Origin: an uncultured bacterium | GTDB lineage: Bacteria > Bacillota > Clostridia > Lachnospirales > Lachnospiraceae | Direction: 5' to 3' | Length of the DNA stretch: 64,000 bases | Assembly: GCA_947643595.1 (NCBI GenBank) | Contig: CANRWP010000010.1 | Span: forward strand, 1-64,000 | In this document: positions 8,348-16,776 of the stretch, piece by piece | Layout: each line of letters starts with the position of its first letter | Position numbering within the stretch: position 1 is the first letter of the stretch | Made by a program: the position numbers and the translations under genes | Notes under the pieces: model-generated | The model's database searches: none | The model's input: only the letters and a program-made list of their open reading frames with translations | Told to the model about the DNA's origin: nothing

Positions 8348-9823
8348 ATGAGCGAATACTGGATTTTGGCGGCCATCCTCCTGCCGGTCATCGGCGGGGT
8401 GCTGACGCCGCTTCTCCCTTTTAAAAACAGAAAAATAATGATGTGGTATCTGGAGGCAGTCATGTTGGCTGCTTCGGCGATCGTCTGGAAGCTGATCTTA
8501 AGCGGGACGACGGAAGTGTTTCATATCGTTCACTTTGTGGAAGATCTGTCGATCTCCTTCAAGATCGACGGCATGTCGATGATCTTCGCGGGGTTAGTAT
8601 CTCTGCTGTGGCCGCCGGCGGTGCTTTACTCCTTTGAGTATATGGAGAGGGAGGAGCGGGAAAAGATCTTTTTCATGTTCTACAGTACGACATACGGCAT
8701 TACGCTGGGCATCGCTTTCGCATCGGATCTGCTGTCCATGTATTTTTTTTATGAACTTTTGACCTTGTCCACGGTGCCGCTGGTGCTGCACACTCTGAAG
8801 AGGGAAGCGGTTCTGGCGTCGAGGAAGTATCTGTACTATTCGATCGGCGGCGCGGCGTTCGCGATGATAGGACTGGTGTTTGTCATCATCTATGGCGTGA
8901 CCTGCGAGTTCCGGATGGGCGGCGTTCTGAATATGGCGCTGATCGGGGACCGGAAGAATCTGCTGCTTTGGGTTTATCTGCTCGCCTTTATGGGGTTTGG
9001 CGTGAAGGCGGCGATGTGGCCGATGGGTTCCTGGCTGCCGGATGCCGGTGTGGCGCCGACGCCGGTGACGGCTCTGCTGCACGCGGTGGCTGTTGTGAAG
9101 GCAGGGGTTTTCGCGATGATCCGGCTGACCTACTACAGTTTCGGCACTTCCTTTCTGCGGGGGACTTGGGTGCAGAGCGTGGTGATGGGTTTCGCGATGT
9201 TCACAATCCTCTACGGCTGCAGTATGGCGGTGAAGGAGACGCATTTCAAGAGGCGGCTGGCCTATTCCACAATCAGCAATCTGTCGTATGTCATTTTCGG
9301 CATCACGTTGTTGACGCCGCTCGGTCTGGCGGGGGCACTCTGCCATCTGGTGTGCCATGCGGTGATGAAGATCAACGCCTTCTTCTGTGCCGGGGCGTTT
9401 ATGCAGAAGACGGGGAAAAGCTATATCTATGAGGTGGAGGGCGTCGGCAGAAAGATGCCGGTCGTGTTCGGCTGTTTCATGGTCTCGGCGCTCGGCCTGA
9501 TGGGTACGCCGGGGCTTGCGGGTTTTATCAGCAAGTGGAATCTGGCGGCTGCTGCGGTGGAGAGTATGAATGTACAGGCGTATTTTGGCATCGGCTGCAT
9601 TCTGGTATCGGCGCTTTTGACGGCGATCTATATGATGGGTACGGTGATTCACGCCTTCTTCCCGGAGAAGAATTTTGACTACGGCATGCTTGCGGGCGTG
9701 ACGGATCCGGGCTGGAGGATGTGTGTGCCGCTTCTTGTATTCTCGGTCAGTACTGTGGCGCTGGGGATGTTCGCCGGACCGCTTGTGGAATTTTTCCGGG
9801 CTGTTGCGGCGGGGGTTTGCTGA
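8348..9823 (+). CDS. Mrp antiporter-like subunit 3
   Basis: A 491-aa polytopic protein of the NuoL/M/N family. Helix 5 Glu (FFYELLTLSTVPLV) and helix 7 Lys (GFGVKAAMWPMGSWLPDAG) are kept. The usual HAWLP motif reads GSWLP, so the conserved His is missing, and the following loop is shortened to GVAPTPVTALLHA. The ATG at 8348 after AGGAGA is preferred over the TTG at 8342 in the track. It may be a specialised or less proton-active copy. Confidence 0.9.
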   Translation: MSEYWILAAILLPVIGGVLTPLLPFKNRKIMMWYLEAVMLAASAIVWKLILSGTTEVFHIVHFVEDLSISFKIDGMSMIFAGLVSLLWPPAVLYSFEYMEREEREKIFFMFYSTTYGITLGIAFASDLLSMYFFYELLTLSTVPLVLHTLKREAVLASRKYLYYSIGGAAFAMIGLVFVIIYGVTCEFRMGGVLNMALIGDRKNLLLWVYLLAFMGFGVKAAMWPMGSWLPDAGVAPTPVTALLHAVAVVKAGVFAMIRLTYYSFGTSFLRGTWVQSVVMGFAMFTILYGCSMAVKETHFKRRLAYSTISNLSYVIFGITLLTPLGLAGALCHLVCHAVMKINAFFCAGAFMQKTGKSYIYEVEGVGRKMPVVFGCFMVSALGLMGTPGLAGFISKWNLAAAAVESMNVQAYFGIGCILVSALLTAIYMMGTVIHAFFPEKNFDYGMLAGVTDPGWRMCVPLLVFSVSTVALGMFAGPLVEFFRAVAAGVC

Positions 9824-9839
9824 AAGGGGGGAGGTCTCC

Positions 9840-11930
9840 ATGGTGAGTTATCTGGTATATGGGCTTGTCTTTTGGCCGATGGCGGGGGCGTTTTTGTCCT
9901 GTGTGTTGGGCAGGAGACATAAAAAATACAGGGATTATTTTGTCGGCGGCGCTGCCGTCCTGGAATTCGGACTGGCGTCGGCTTTGCTGTATCAGCGCAT
10001 CACAGGCGGGATGATAGGAGGGATCATAGGGCAGCCCGGCATCTGCGGTATGGGGCTTTCCTTTACGGTGGACGGATTTCGGGCTGTCTATGTCTGCATC
10101 GCGGCGTTTATGTGGATGGGGGCTTCTCTGTTTTCGATAGAGTATTTTGCGCATTACCGGAACAGGAACCGGTATTATCTGTTCTGGCTTGTCACGCTGG
10201 GAGCGACGGAGGCGGTCTTTCTGTCGGCTGATCTGCTTACGACGTTTGTTTTTTTTGAGATCATGTCCTTTGCATCCTACGTCTGGGTGGCGCAGGATGA
10301 GAGACAGGAGTCTTTGCGGGCGGCGGCGACCTATCTGGCGGTGGCGGTGATAGGAGGCCTTGTGATGCTGATGGGGCTGTTTCTTCTGTATCATCAGGCG
10401 GGAACGCTGGAGATCGATAAGCTCCGGGAAGCCTGCCGGGGAAAGGATGTCTATGCGTCGGCGTTTTGCATGTTGTTCGGTTTCGGCGCGAAGGCAGGGA
10501 TATTTCCGCTGCACATCTGGCTGCCGAAGGCGCATCCGGTGGCGCCCGCCCCTGCAAGCGCGCTGCTTTCGGGCATTCTGACAAAGACGGGTATCTTCGG
10601 TGTGCTGGTGATCAGCTGCAAGATCCTTCTGCACGACGCACTCTGGGGTTCGCTCATTCTGGCGCTGGGCGTGCTGACAATGGTGATCGGCGCGGTGCTT
10701 GCGCTGTTTTCGATCGATTTCAAGAGGACGCTCGCCTGCTCCTCAGTCTCTCAGATCGGTTTTATCCTGGTGGGGATCGGTATGCAGGGACTGTTGGGGG
10801 AGGAAAACGCTACGGCGGTGCGGGGAAGCTTTCTCCATATGGTGAATCATTCGCTGTTCAAGCTGGTTTTATTTATGATAGCAGGTGTTATTTATATGAA
10901 TCTGCACAGGCTGGACCTGAATGAGATCAGGGGCTTTGGCAGAAAGAAACCTCTTCTTGCCTTTCTCTATCTGATGGGAGCCCTGGGCATCGGCGGTGTG
11001 CCGTTATGGAGCGGTTATATCAGCAAAACGCTGCTGCATGAAAGTGTCGTGGAATATTCGAGAAAGTTGTCAGAGGGAATAATAACGCCTGTGTTTTTTT
11101 CTGCGGGTGGAATGAAAGTCGTAGAATGGGCGTTTCTGATCAGCGGCGGCCTGACTGTGGCGTACATGACGAAGCTGTTCGCGGCGGTCTTTGTGGAGAA
11201 AAATAACGACGCGGCACTGCAGGAGAAGTATGACGCTCAAAAAAATTATATGAGTCCGCTGAGCGCCGGGGTATTGCTTTTGGGAGGCCTGCTGTTCCCG
11301 GTCATGGGGATGTTGCCGGGGATAACGATGAACAGGCTGGCGGATCTGGGACAGGGATTTATGGGGCTTGCGAAGGCCGGCGAGAGGGTTTCCTATTTCA
11401 GTCCCGGCAATCTGAAGGGAGGCCTGATTTCCATTGCGATCGGCGTGGTTCTCTATCTTCTGGCGGTACGCGGATGGATGATGAAGCGCGGCGGGAACAG
11501 TGTCTATATAGACAGATGGCCGAAGGTTTTGGATCTGGAGGAGTATCTCTACAGGCCGGTTCTGCTTGTCATGCTGCCGAAGGTCTGCTGCGGCGTCTGC
11601 GGCGCCCTGGATATGCTGGTGGATGCGGTGGTGGTGCTTCTGCGGAAGACAGTCTACAGGGACCACACGAAGATGAGCGAGCTGAAGGAAGGAAACTGGT
11701 TTACGTATATTCTGGGAAGCGCGATGAACAATATCTGCGGGATCATGAATTGCATCTTCTGGAAAAAGCATCCGAATAAAATAAATTATAAACACAAACT
11801 GGCGCTCGACTACTGGGGGTTACGGGAGACGATCTATATGATCACAAGGAGCCTTTCCTATGGGCTGATCCTCTTCTCCATCGGGCTTTGCGCGACGTTG
11901 ATCTATCTGTTGGTGGGGGCGGTGAAATGA
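9840..11930 (+). CDS. Mrp antiporter-like subunit 4, long form (MrpA/NuoL-like)
   Basis: A 696-aa protein starting MVSYLVYGLVFW at an ATG behind AGGGGGGAGG; the track extends it 39 codons too far. The first ~480 residues form the antiporter module with helix 5 Glu (FVFFEIMSFASYVW), helix 7 Lys (GFGAKAGIFPLHIWLPKAH) and HPVAPAPASALLSG. The C-terminal ~200 residues add a helix, a long hydrophilic stretch and a last helix (LSYGLILFSIGLCATLIYLLVG). This matches NuoL/MrpA-type subunits with a lateral C-terminal arm, without the MbhD and MbhE tails of Bacillus MrpA, which are separate genes upstream. It is the last cistron of the operon. Confidence 0.9.
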   Translation: MVSYLVYGLVFWPMAGAFLSCVLGRRHKKYRDYFVGGAAVLEFGLASALLYQRITGGMIGGIIGQPGICGMGLSFTVDGFRAVYVCIAAFMWMGASLFSIEYFAHYRNRNRYYLFWLVTLGATEAVFLSADLLTTFVFFEIMSFASYVWVAQDERQESLRAAATYLAVAVIGGLVMLMGLFLLYHQAGTLEIDKLREACRGKDVYASAFCMLFGFGAKAGIFPLHIWLPKAHPVAPAPASALLSGILTKTGIFGVLVISCKILLHDALWGSLILALGVLTMVIGAVLALFSIDFKRTLACSSVSQIGFILVGIGMQGLLGEENATAVRGSFLHMVNHSLFKLVLFMIAGVIYMNLHRLDLNEIRGFGRKKPLLAFLYLMGALGIGGVPLWSGYISKTLLHESVVEYSRKLSEGIITPVFFSAGGMKVVEWAFLISGGLTVAYMTKLFAAVFVEKNNDAALQEKYDAQKNYMSPLSAGVLLLGGLLFPVMGMLPGITMNRLADLGQGFMGLAKAGERVSYFSPGNLKGGLISIAIGVVLYLLAVRGWMMKRGGNSVYIDRWPKVLDLEEYLYRPVLLVMLPKVCCGVCGALDMLVDAVVVLLRKTVYRDHTKMSELKEGNWFTYILGSAMNNICGIMNCIFWKKHPNKINYKHKLALDYWGLRETIYMITRSLSYGLILFSIGLCATLIYLLVGAVK

Positions 11931-11938
11931 CCGCCCTT
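11916..11938 (+). terminator. Weak hairpin at end of mrp operon
   Basis: GGGCGGT pairs with ACCGCCC across the stop codon of the last mrp gene with a 6-nt loop. No T-run follows, so at most it is a 3'-end stabiliser or a factor-dependent stop. Confidence 0.35.
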
Positions 11939-11972
11939 AAACAGTGGGGAATACTTGCACTGCATATTTTTT

Positions 11973-12034
11973 GTAAAATATACTTGACAAAATGAAAACA
12001 ATGGAATATGATAAACATGTAAGATATATTTTAC
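11973..12034. promoter_or_regulatory. Candidate autoregulatory operator
   Basis: GTAAGATATATTTTAC (12019-12034) is a 16-bp dyad with a single mismatch pair, placed at the expected transcription start. A half-copy, GTAAAATATAC (11973-11983), abuts the -35 box. Such sites flanking the promoter suit repression by the XRE protein encoded just downstream. This is inference from position and symmetry. Confidence 0.5.
11984..12012 (+). promoter_or_regulatory. Strong sigma-A promoter of the XRE operon
   Basis: A consensus TTGACA (11984-11989), an exact 17-bp spacer and TATGAT (12007-12012) lie 58 bp before the regulator's ATG. Confidence 0.85.
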
Positions 12035-12069
12035 GTAATGTCAGATGAGAAAGCTCAAAAGAGGTGAAA

Positions 12070-12291
12070 ATGAAAAATCTGAGATTAAAGTCCGCGAGAG
12101 CGGCACTCGATATGTCCCAGCAACAGCTTGCGGAAGCGGTGGGTGTGTCGAGGCAGACAATAAATGCTATAGAAAAGGGGGATTATAATCCCACGATCAA
12201 ACTGTGCAGGGCGATCTGCAGGGCGCTTGGAAAAACGCTGGATGATCTGTTCTGGGAGGAGGAAGAAGAAAATGAAGAAACAGAAAAATAA
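12070..12291 (+). CDS. XRE-family small transcriptional regulator
   Basis: A 73-aa protein that is essentially one Cro/C1 helix-turn-helix (MSQQQLAEAVGVSRQTINAIEKGDYNP), ending in an acidic tail. Such stand-alone regulators are usually paired with a membrane protein of the next cistron, as here (20-nt overlap with the downstream gene). I take the ATG at 12070 behind GAGGTG rather than the in-frame GTG at 12064, which is part of that ribosome binding site. It probably represses its own operon through the dyad at its promoter. Confidence 0.9.
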   Translation: MKNLRLKSARAALDMSQQQLAEAVGVSRQTINAIEKGDYNPTIKLCRAICRALGKTLDDLFWEEEEENEETEK

Positions 12292-12745
12292 TCTGGACGA
12301 GAGGCAGGAACTTGATGCGCTGAAAGTGGAGAGCAGAGGCTTAATGCTCATGTATCTGGGGCTGACGGCATCGATTATAATACAGATGTTTTTATACGGG
12401 CAGAATGCCCTCAGATATGTGGCGGGAGAGACGATCGTGCTGTGTATGGGGAGTATCTACAGTGTGGCGGCCAGTCTCAGAAAGGGCATATGGGACAGGA
12501 GGCTGGCGGCGTCAGCGAAATCAAATCTGGATGTCAGCTTTATTATCTCGGGACTGTTCGCGCTGCTGTTTGGTATCCTCAGCTATGTGAGGTTCGGCAT
12601 GGGCAAGGTTGCGTTTGAGAGCGCGTTGATCTTTTTCGTTTCCATGTTTCTGGTGTGTTATGCGGTGTTGATGGGTATGCTGATCGTCTACAAAAGAAGA
12701 CAGAAAAAGATGAATGAGGCGGAGGAAGAGGAGGAAAGATTATGA
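12272..12745 (+). CDS. DUF6773-like membrane protein
   Basis: A 157-aa protein with four hydrophobic helices in two pairs and charged ends. It starts MKKQKNNLDERQELDALKVESRG and ends in an acidic EAEEEEERL. The start at 12272 follows GGAGGAGG; the track start at 12227 lies in the regulator's coding frame and lacks support. The pattern (small XRE regulator followed by a four-helix membrane protein) recurs in Firmicutes, but the biochemical role is unknown. Its stop overlaps the lipid kinase start (ATGA), so the three genes are translationally coupled. Confidence 0.75.
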   Translation: MKKQKNNLDERQELDALKVESRGLMLMYLGLTASIIIQMFLYGQNALRYVAGETIVLCMGSIYSVAASLRKGIWDRRLAASAKSNLDVSFIISGLFALLFGILSYVRFGMGKVAFESALIFFVSMFLVCYAVLMGMLIVYKRRQKKMNEAEEEEERL

Positions 12746-13623
12746 AAAAACTTCTGTTGGTCTACAATCCCGTATCCGGTATGACAAAGACAAGGCTCAG
12801 TTTGCAGAAGGCGGTGGAGTTCTATGACAGCCATGACTATCTTGTCACAGTATGTCTTGTCAGGCGGCTGGAGGATTTTGAAAAAGTTATCGATTTTAAA
12901 TCCTTCGACAGGATCGTGTGCAGCGGCGGAGACGGGACTCTGAATATTACGGTCTCTTTCCTGATTCGGAAGAATCTGCCGGCACAGATCGCCTATATCC
13001 CGTCCGGTTCCACCAACGATTTTGCCTACAGTCTGGGGATTTCCGGGGACGTCGATGCGCTGCTGCAAAACACTGTGGAGGGAACCCCCAGGTGGATCGA
13101 CGTGGGGCGCTTTAACACATCCAGATATTTTCTGTATGTGGCGGCCTTCGGACTTTTCACGAAGGTTTCCTATACGACCTCCCAGAAGGCGAAAAATCTG
13201 CTGGGACATGCCGCCTATATTCTGGAGGGGATCAAGAGTCTTGCCGATCTGAAGAGCTATCATATGACAGCGCAGCTGGAGGAAGAGGAGGTGGAAGGCG
13301 ACTACATTCTCGGCATGGTCACAAACTCTCTGTCCATCGGCGGGTTTAAAAATATCCTGCCCGTCGATACCGCGCTGGATGACGGATTGTTTGAGATAGT
13401 GTTAGTCAGGATGCCAAAGAGCCTTGGGGCATTGAATGAGATCGTTCTTTCCCTGCTTAGTGAAAAACCGGAGGAGAACCAGCACATTTTTTACAGAAAG
13501 ACTTCCAGAGCAATACTGCGGTCGGAAGAAAGGATATCCTGGGCGCTGGACGGAGAGTTCGGCGGGGAGGAGGATGTCGTGCGGATCGAGAACAGGAGGA
13601 AGCTGCTCTCGATCATATGCTGA
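12742..13623 (+). CDS. Diacylglycerol/lipid kinase family protein (YegS/DgkB-like)
   Basis: A 293-aa cytoplasmic kinase with the DAGK catalytic domain: an N-terminal LLVYNPVSG, the nucleotide-binding CSGGDGTLN near residue 60, and PSGSTNDFA near residue 95. Members phosphorylate diacylglycerol or related lipids with ATP, feeding phospholipid recycling. It is the third cistron of the XRE operon. Exact substrate preference cannot be read; a standard DgkB role is most likely. Confidence 0.9.
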   Translation: MKKLLLVYNPVSGMTKTRLSLQKAVEFYDSHDYLVTVCLVRRLEDFEKVIDFKSFDRIVCSGGDGTLNITVSFLIRKNLPAQIAYIPSGSTNDFAYSLGISGDVDALLQNTVEGTPRWIDVGRFNTSRYFLYVAAFGLFTKVSYTTSQKAKNLLGHAAYILEGIKSLADLKSYHMTAQLEEEEVEGDYILGMVTNSLSIGGFKNILPVDTALDDGLFEIVLVRMPKSLGALNEIVLSLLSEKPEENQHIFYRKTSRAILRSEERISWALDGEFGGEEDVVRIENRRKLLSIIC

Positions 13624-13628
13624 GCTGC

Positions 13629-15248
13629 TTAATTGTACTGGGGAACGTTTCCATCCGGCACCGGCATCTGCACATCCGGAGAGATGGTTCCCTCCTGGGG
13701 CGGGATCTGCACATCGGGAGAGGCAGTTCCGCCCGGTACCGGAATCTGTGCATCAGGAAGCGGAGGAAGTGCGATCGCAGGCTCCTGTTCTGCAGGCGTG
13801 ATACTTACCGGTACTTCTTCGCCGGAAAGATTGGTCGCATGGGGTTGTTCTGTTCCGCTTAAATGGTAGCACAAAACCGGAATCCCCTGCTCAATGTTTT
13901 CGTAGATCGTTGCGGCGACGGCGGGCGGCAGGTTGATGCAGCCGTGGGAGCCGTTCGTCTTGTAGATGGATCCGCCGAACGTGGAACGCCAGGAACTGTC
14001 ATGCATGCCGACATTCCCGTTAAAGGGCATCCAGTAAGAGACCGGCGTCCGATAATTTTGTCCTTTCAGAGTAGCGTTCCGCTCTTTGTAGGTAAGGGAG
14101 TACGCGCCGTCCGGCGTAGCGTTTCCTCTGGAGGGATTCCCGGAAACAAAGTCCGATTCGATGACCAGCTCGCCGTCCTTGTAAAAAAACAGGTGTTGAG
14201 CGGTGAGATTGATCTCCACATAAGTATCGCCGTAGTCCGGATCGCCATGACTTGCCGCTTCCATGAGATAGACAGGCTCCCTGTCCGTGCTTTCGCCTCT
14301 GCCGATGATCTCCATCAGCTTATCCACTTCCGTCTCCTTGTCGAGCATCCACCCGTAATAGCCGTTTTTGATCGTGACTGTTTCGCCGTATGAAGTTTTC
14401 AATGTTTTGGAGGAGTAAGCCGTATTGTATTTTTTGGCAAGTTCTTTTATGTATTCTGCCACGGCCTCCCGGTCTATCTTTCTTCTTCCGCTCCTGCTCA
14501 CGGAGATCCACCTGGAGAGCGTATCGCCATCGAGCACTTCCGTCTGATCGCCGAACTTATAAGTGACAGTCATGTCAGAATAAGACTGTACAAGAGCCAG
14601 CTGCTCCTTCAGGGCGTTGTCCTCCGCGGAAATTTCGGGTGCCCTGTAGATGCCGGCCTCCCGGAAAGAAAGGGTATTCTCCATACGGCAGACCGCGTCC
14701 GCCACAGCTTCAAAGAGCCTGTCTTCCGATATTTCATTGCCCGGTACTTCCGGAACGATCTGATAACCGATGCCGTTTTCATAGATGACAAAGGCATTTT
14801 CGGGGGAGATCCATTTGCTTTTATCCATGCAGGACAGAGAATCAATAACGGAACGAAGTTTTTCCTCATCGTAGGAGACAGAGATAGAATATTCTTTTTC
14901 GCGGAAGGCTTCGAGTCCCCAGGTAATCATGTTCTGGCCGCTCAGGATGAGCTGAAGATTGTCGTCATTTTCAACGTGCAGACCGATATCGCTGCCGGAG
15001 ATAGTTTCCGTGTTCTCCCCGTCGTCCTCGATCAAAGTCAAAGTGTATGTGGAAGCGCCGGCGTTTACGGCCTCCTGCGCCTGCGCGCAGTTAAGCCCGG
15101 ACACATTGATTCCGTTGACAATAGTGCCGGGGAAAAATACGTTCCGGTAGGTGGAGCCGATCAGGAGATACAGGATAATTATCGCACCGAGAGCGATACC
15201 CAGGATCAAAGGTGATTTGGAGGATGCTTTTTTCTTTTCTTTCCGCAT
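13629..15248 (-). CDS. L,D-transpeptidase with YkuD domain
   Basis: A 539-aa protein anchored by one N-terminal helix (residues about 13-33: SPLILGIALGAIIILYLLIG) with the rest outside. Two peptidoglycan-binding-like domains (PG_binding_4 type, about 45-320) precede a YkuD catalytic domain (about 325-450) with the active-site signature SHGCINLP. YkuD enzymes cross-link peptidoglycan stems 3-3 or attach proteins to them. The C-terminal ~75 residues are a Pro-rich tail with three near-repeats of the PDVQIP..G type. It lies convergent to the lipid kinase with only 5 bp between them. I see no intrinsic terminator there. Confidence 0.92.
   Translation of the reverse strand: MRKEKKKASSKSPLILGIALGAIIILYLLIGSTYRNVFFPGTIVNGINVSGLNCAQAQEAVNAGASTYTLTLIEDDGENTETISGSDIGLHVENDDNLQLILSGQNMITWGLEAFREKEYSISVSYDEEKLRSVIDSLSCMDKSKWISPENAFVIYENGIGYQIVPEVPGNEISEDRLFEAVADAVCRMENTLSFREAGIYRAPEISAEDNALKEQLALVQSYSDMTVTYKFGDQTEVLDGDTLSRWISVSRSGRRKIDREAVAEYIKELAKKYNTAYSSKTLKTSYGETVTIKNGYYGWMLDKETEVDKLMEIIGRGESTDREPVYLMEAASHGDPDYGDTYVEINLTAQHLFFYKDGELVIESDFVSGNPSRGNATPDGAYSLTYKERNATLKGQNYRTPVSYWMPFNGNVGMHDSSWRSTFGGSIYKTNGSHGCINLPPAVAATIYENIEQGIPVLCYHLSGTEQPHATNLSGEEVPVSITPAEQEPAIALPPLPDAQIPVPGGTASPDVQIPPQEGTISPDVQMPVPDGNVPQYN
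13640..13770. repeat. In-frame tandem repeats in L,D-transpeptidase tail
   Basis: Three imperfect copies of about 39 bp encode PDAQIPVPGGTAS, PDVQIPPQEGTIS and PDVQMPVPDGNV. Copy number in such Pro-rich tails often varies between strains. Confidence 0.7.
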
Positions 15249-15367
15249 ATGTAAAATAGCCTTCCCTTGTTATGTCTATATCATTATCTTATGAAAAGTT
15301 GCTTCAATTTTTACTCCTTTTATTATAAAACAATGTATTGGAAAAAGCAAAGGCATATAATGACAAA

Positions 15368-15405
15368 GAGCGCCGCTCGATCACTTTCCGGATCAGGCGG
15401 CGCTC
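15368..15405 (-). terminator. Terminator after rubredoxin
   Basis: GAGCGCCGC (15368-15376) pairs with GCGGCGCTC (15397-15405), a perfect 9-bp stem. Read on the minus strand it is followed by TTTGTCATTAT. It closes the perR-rbr-rubredoxin block before the L,D-transpeptidase gene. Confidence 0.7.
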
Positions 15406-15419
15406 AAAGCGACTTTTAC

Positions 15420-15590
15420 TTAAGGCGTCTCAACAACCTTCTTAAACATGGATTTGTCGATACCGCAGATCGGGCATCTCCAGTCATCGGGAATATCTGT
15501 GAAAGCTGTGCCGGGAGCGATACCGTGCTCCGGATCACCTTTCGCGGGATCATAAGTGTAACCACAGGGATTGCAAAAATATTTGTCCAT
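15420..15590 (-). CDS. rd: Rubredoxin
   Basis: A 56-aa rubredoxin missed by the ORF track for its size. It starts [20 protein letters not shown] and has both metal-binding pairs, CNPC near residues 6-9 and CPIC near residues 39-42, plus the conserved DDWRCP. Rubredoxins carry one electron on an Fe(Cys)4 site in the cytoplasm. It follows rubrerythrin on the minus strand by 36 bp with GGAGAC upstream, so it is the likely electron donor to that enzyme. Confidence 0.95.
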   Translation of the reverse strand: MDKYFCNPCGYTYDPAKGDPEHGIAPGTAFTDIPDDWRCPICGIDKSMFKKVVETP

Positions 15591-15626
15591 AATAAAGTCT
15601 CCTTATCATTTGTTTTTATTTATAGG

Positions 15627-16166
15627 TTAACCAAAGTATCTCTCAAGCAGGCCCTTGAATGCTTTGCCGTGTCTTGCCTCGTCTCTTGCCATCTCATGAA
15701 CGGTGTCATGAATCGCGTCGAGGTTGGCAGCTTTCGCCCTCTTAGCGAGATCAAACTTACCGGCTGTAGCGCCGTTCTCAGCTTCCACTCTCATCTCAAG
15801 ATTCTTCTTTGTGGAATCTGTCACAACTTCTCCGAGCAGTTCAGCAAATTTAGCAGCGTGCTCTGCCTCTTCGTAAGCTGCTTTCTCCCAGTAGAGACCG
15901 ATCTCCGGATAACCTTCTCTGTGAGCTACTCTTGCCATAGCGAGGTACATACCAACCTCGGAGCACTCGCCGTTGAAGTTGGCTCTCAGATCTTCCAGAA
16001 TATCCTCGGAAACACCCTGTGCCACTCCTACAACATGCTCTGCAGCCCATGTCATCTCTCCGCTTTGAGCAGTGAACTTCTCAGCGGGAGCATTACACTG
16101 AGGACATTTCTCAGGAGCCTGATCTCCCTCATGAACGTAACCGCATACCTGACATACAAATTTCAT
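15627..16166 (-). CDS. Reverse rubrerythrin (peroxide reductase)
   Basis: A 179-aa protein with domains in the reverse order. A rubredoxin-like Fe(Cys)4 domain comes first ([10 protein letters not shown] and CPQCNAP, residues 5-25), then a four-helix di-iron domain with Glu/His ligands ([28 protein letters not shown]). In Clostridium, reverse rubrerythrins reduce H2O2 and O2 with electrons from rubredoxin and are strongly PerR-controlled. It stands between perR upstream and rubredoxin downstream on the same strand, which fits that role. Confidence 0.95.
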   Translation of the reverse strand: MKFVCQVCGYVHEGDQAPEKCPQCNAPAEKFTAQSGEMTWAAEHVVGVAQGVSEDILEDLRANFNGECSEVGMYLAMARVAHREGYPEIGLYWEKAAYEEAEHAAKFAELLGEVVTDSTKKNLEMRVEAENGATAGKFDLAKRAKAANLDAIHDTVHEMARDEARHGKAFKGLLERYFG

Positions 16167-16245
16167 TGTTTTTCTCCTTTTCTCTTTTATGATATATTAT
16201 TGTTTATTCAAACCGGGAAAATCCCCGATTGTAACCACTTTTCTA

Positions 16246-16638
16246 TCAGGCCTCCGCCCTTTTGCAGCAGTTGCCGCATACCCCGTAAAAATAAGTGATA
16301 TGCCCCGCGATCTGTCCGTCGAAATTGACGCCCGCTATGTCTTTTATAGTGTCGATATTCTGCATCTGCAGATCGATCACGCTGCCGCATTCCTTACAGA
16401 TAAAATGATAATGCGGAAAAGTTTTCGCGTCGAAATGATCCACGCCGTCCCCCACGTTCAGCTTTTGAATCTCGCCGAGATCCGTCAAAAGCTGAAGGTT
16501 CCGATAGACGGTGCCGAGGCTTATATTCGGAAAAGTCTCCCGGACTTCCATATAGACCATATCTGCGGTCGGATGGTCTTCTCTGTTTATAAGGCAGTCC
16601 TTGATCACTTCCCGCTGCCGGCTGTATTTCAGTGCCAT
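16246..16638 (-). CDS. perR: Fur-family repressor, probably PerR
   Basis: A 130-aa Fur-family metal-dependent repressor. A winged helix (YSRQREVIKDCLINREDHPTADMVY... ISLGTVYRNLQLL) is followed by a dimerisation domain with two Cys pairs (CKEC, CGNC) for structural zinc and His-rich regulatory ligands (HFDAKTFPHYHF). The start at 16638 is set by AAGGAG six bases upstream; the track's 10-residue extension lacks this. Placement directly upstream of reverse rubrerythrin and rubredoxin argues for the peroxide sensor PerR rather than Fur or Zur. Confidence 0.85.
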   Translation of the reverse strand: MALKYSRQREVIKDCLINREDHPTADMVYMEVRETFPNISLGTVYRNLQLLTDLGEIQKLNVGDGVDHFDAKTFPHYHFICKECGSVIDLQMQNIDTIKDIAGVNFDGQIAGHITYFYGVCGNCCKRAEA

Positions 16639-16654
16639 GTCATCTCCTTGTATA

Positions 16655-16677
16655 AAAATAGGAATCATTACTATTTT
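16655..16677. promoter_or_regulatory. Candidate PerR/Fur operator at perR
   Basis: AAAATAG and CTATTTT arms flank a 9-nt centre containing AATGATT on the minus strand, just before the perR start. The core resembles PerR boxes only in part, but its symmetry and place fit autoregulation. Confidence 0.4.
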
Positions 16678-16776
16678 AATATAACATAATTTTTTACCTT
16701 GTCAACACTCTGTACTCATTTTTATATTTTTTTAAGAAGATTATTCTTCTCTTTTTACAAAAAAAAGGCGGGAATG

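Noticed and set aside
8594-9841. 415-aa minus-strand ORF opposite an mrp gene
   Set aside because: His/Arg/Gln-rich shadow of a high-GC membrane-protein gene, with no ribosome binding site or homology.
15267-16298. 343-aa plus-strand ORF over rubrerythrin
   Set aside because: It is antisense to rubredoxin, reverse rubrerythrin and the perR end, all of which are clearly real.
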